The position numbers and the translations under genes were made by a program. From the NCBI GenBank assembly GCA_046349775.1, contig JAXMBS010000110.1, positions 1 to 10,947 of the forward strand: a stretch of 10,947 nt of DNA. Reading direction: 5' to 3'. The DNA comes from JAEUIG01 sp046349775. Its GTDB lineage: Bacteria > Planctomycetota > Planctomycetia > Planctomycetales > Planctomycetaceae. Shown one piece after another: positions 9,210-10,947 of the stretch (the stretch's first letter is position 1; the number at the start of each line of letters is the position of its first letter). Below the pieces are notes generated by a model. It saw only the letters and a list, made by a program, of their open reading frames with translations, ran no database searches and had not been told where the DNA came from.

Positions 9210-10531
9210 GTGAAGAACGACGTGCTGGAAGTTGTGAAGACCTGCACCACGACGACGCCCGCTGCAACCGCAGGCCAGGACGTGCTGTGCGTTTTGTTCG
9301 TTCAGCACAGTTCCGACCAAACCGGTTCGACCATCAGCGGACACCTGGCGGTCGAAGGGTTCCGGTTATTGGTTGGGATGTCGGGATGCGGCCTTCGGCT
9401 TTGAAGGTCCGATGATCGCGGAATACCTGATTAGGTCAAGCGGGGCTGCATGTTGTTCCGCACAAGAACTGGCTGCGGGGAGGAAACCTGCTGGAGATCC
9501 GCACGGGCGCATTTCGCTGAATGGCGGAACTGCAGTCATTCGTGGCGCTGATCGACGAAGTTCGGCCGGACGTCGTGTACGTAAATACGCTGGTGAGCCT
9601 CGCAGGCGTCGTGGCGGCGCGCCGTCGCCGACTGCCCTGCGTCTGGCATATTAGAGAACTGTTTGACGACGTCGGCGGCGAGATGCACATCCCAGCCTGC
9701 GGCGGTCGCCCGCTCGTGCGACGATTGCTCAAGAAGCTTGCCACGCGCCGCGTGGCGATTTCACGGTCGGTGGCGGAGAACATCCTGGAGTCGACCGATC
9801 CGTCCGTCGTGGAGATCGTTCCGAACGCCGTCGGTCAGAACTTCTTCGAAGTGGCGGAAACGTCCAGTGAATGTCGCGCACGATTCGGACTACCTCCCGG
9901 CGTTCCGCTTATCGGCGTTCCCGGGACGCTCCGGCCGATGAAAGGGCACCCGTTCTTCTTTGAAGCGGCGGCATTGATCGCCCAGGCGCGCCCGGATTGC
10001 GTATTTGCAATCACAGGCACCGGCGAAGCAATCTACGAAACGCAATTGCGACGTCAGACCGAGCAGCTGGGCCTGGCCGATCGAGTGCGGTTCCTCGGCA
10101 ACATCACCGTGATGCCGCAGTTCTATCGGGCGTGCGACGTCGTCTGCGTGCCGTCGGTGGCGGAGCCATTTGGGCGGACAGTGATCGAAGCCTTCGCGGT
10201 CGGAACTCCGGTCGTTGCGACGGCCGTCGGCGGCATCCGCGAAACGATCGAGGACAGAAAGACCGGTTTGCTGGCGGCATACGGCGACGTGCCGGCTCTG
10301 TGCGGCGCGCTGCTGCGAATTCTTTCGGATCAGGAGTTCGCACGCGTCCTCGCGAATGCCGCCCGACAGACCGCCCGCGAACAGTACACCGCGGAGCGCT
10401 ATCAGGCCTCGTTGCGTGCGATCGCGGCCAGCGTCGCGGCAGATTCCGGGAAGACATCGCATCGAGCAAACGAGCGAACGGGGCGACAAGCCGGAGTGGC
10501 CAGCGTCCTTTCTCGGGAGGCCCGCGCGTGA
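9210..10531 (+). CDS. GT4-family glycosyltransferase (GT-B fold); 5' third frameshifted, remainder intact
   Basis: A cytoplasmic glycosyltransferase adding a sugar from an activated donor to the growing glycan. I start it at the GTG at 9210, 3 bases after the pyruvyl transferase stop, because VLCVLFVQHSSDQTGS (about 9283-9330) is the standard first strand of the fold. GWDVGM, FEGPMIAEY (about 9399-9430) and LHVVPHKNWLRGGNLLEIR (about 9450-9500) continue it in other frames. From 9521 on the frame is clean: LQSFVALIDEVRPDVVYVN, VWHIRELFDD, VVEIVPNAV, GVPGTLRPMKGHPFFFEA, DRVRFLGNI, and the E-x7-E donor-site motif EPFGRTVIE (10163-10189) followed by AFAVGTPVVATAVGG. The ATG at 9521 is internal, so a protein predicted from there would lack the N-terminal domain's first part. 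The stop TGA (10529-10531) overlaps the next start. About 440 residues, at or slightly above family norm. Donor and acceptor sugars cannot be told from sequence. Confidence 0.9.
10516..10520 (+). promoter_or_regulatory. Ribosome binding site for the GT2 gene
   Basis: GGAGG lies 7 bases before the GTG at 10528 and fixes that start. It sits inside the end of the upstream glycosyltransferase gene, which fits translational coupling. Confidence 0.65.
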
Positions 10532-10947
10532 GCGACCAGCCTCCCAATGCCGAAGCATCTCGTGCGGCATCCTCTGCGGGTGCCGTGCGGACCATCGTGA
10601 TTGTCGCCGCCTATCACGCGGACGCCTGGTTGCCTGCGTGCGTGCGGTCTCTGGCGGAATCCTGGAATCCACACGACCGGTTGCTGCTGATCGATAACAG
10701 CGGGAACTCGCAACTGGAATCGGCAGCAAAGGCCATTCCGGGCACGTACGTGCTGGCGACGCCGCGTCCCTTGGGGTTCGCCGAAGCCAACAATTTTGGA
10801 TTGGTACAAGGCGGCGTGAGCGGCGACTACGTTTGTTTCCTGAATCAGGACACGCGCAGCGGGGCCGGCTGGCTTGACGCGTGCGTGAGCTGTCTCGCGG
10901 CTCGGCCGGACGTCGGCGGCGTGCTGCCGCTGCTCAGAACCTATGAC
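10528..10947 (+). CDS. GT2-family glycosyltransferase (GT-A fold), 3' end outside window
   Basis: The GTG at 10528 overlaps the preceding stop as GTGA, has a good GGAGG upstream, and opens 140 codons without a stop to the window edge. After a short, Ala/Ser-rich leader of about 25 residues the fold begins with TIVIVAAYHADAWLPACVRS (10594-10653), then LLLIDNSGNSQLES (about 10681-10722), GFAEANNFGL (about 10768-10800) and FLNQDTRSGAGWL (about 10837-10875), where NQDT occupies the metal and nucleotide-binding position that is DxD in other GT-A enzymes. These are the standard N-terminal features of GT2 enzymes such as rhamnosyl- and other hexosyltransferases that build surface glycans. The frame shows no break in the part visible. 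About half of a typical 280-330 residue protein is present; specificity cannot be assigned. Confidence 0.9.
   Translation, partial: MSDQPPNAEASRAASSAGAVRTIVIVAAYHADAWLPACVRSLAESWNPHDRLLLIDNSGNSQLESAAKAIPGTYVLATPRPLGFAEANNFGLVQGGVSGDYVCFLNQDTRSGAGWLDACVSCLAARPDVGGVLPLLRTYD

Noticed and set aside
8732..9267. Overlapping - strand open frames of 160-170 codons
   Set aside because: They are antisense to the conserved GSRFHALVSAL region of the pyruvyl transferase gene and show no domain of their own.
9890..10729. A 279-codon open frame on the - strand
   Set aside because: It lies opposite a clean GT4 and GT2 coding region with clear family motifs. It is rich in Arg and Pro and has no recognisable domain, as expected for a shadow of GC-rich codons.

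Overview
The window looks like an 11 kb piece of a surface or extracellular polysaccharide biosynthesis and export operon from a GC-rich bacterium, most likely a planctomycete. That assignment is an inference. It rests on a WecA-type phosphotransferase that appears to carry a soluble C-terminal extension, an exosortase-associated EpsI protein inside a polysaccharide cluster, and overall codon and protein style. All recognisable genes lie on the + strand with short gaps or overlaps, as in one transcription unit.

Layout: (1) 1-1059, the C-terminal part of a Wzz-like co-polymerase fused to a BY-kinase; (2) a 22-bp perfect palindrome at 1083-1104; (3) about 1143-2656, a WecA/MraY-family sugar-1-phosphate transferase; (4) 2687-3362, an EpsI/DUF3485 exosortase-associated protein; (5) 3377-4320, an ABC-2 polysaccharide export permease (Wzm type); (6) 4424-5754, its ATPase with a C-terminal Wzt-type glycan-binding domain; (7) 5844-6545, a zinc-ribbon class I methyltransferase; (8) 6530-7986, a ferredoxin/FrhB-type iron-sulfur protein; (9) 7993-9206, a polysaccharide pyruvyl transferase family protein; (10) 9210-10531, a GT4 glycosyltransferase; (11) 10528-end, a GT2 glycosyltransferase. 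A pathway can be read from this: WecA starts the glycan on undecaprenyl phosphate, GT4 and GT2 extend it, the methyltransferase and the FrhB/pyruvyl transferase pair decorate it, Wzm/Wzt export it, and the co-polymerase/kinase controls length or secretion.

The main caution is sequence integrity. From about 1140 to 9520 nearly every gene is broken by single-base insertions or deletions, densest in the WecA gene, whereas 1-1059 and 9521-10947 are clean. Conserved family motifs continue across each break in the next frame. I therefore read these as indel errors in a low-quality stretch rather than genetic decay, and I annotate whole genes across the shifts. As written, only the kinase, the ATPase domain of Wzt, most of GT4, and GT2 translate correctly.

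Nothing in the window is clearly a new system. The most interesting biology is the redox protein/pyruvyl transferase pair beside a methyltransferase and a Wzt with a binding domain, and the mixing of a Wzz/BY-kinase, an ABC exporter and an exosortase-associated protein in one operon.
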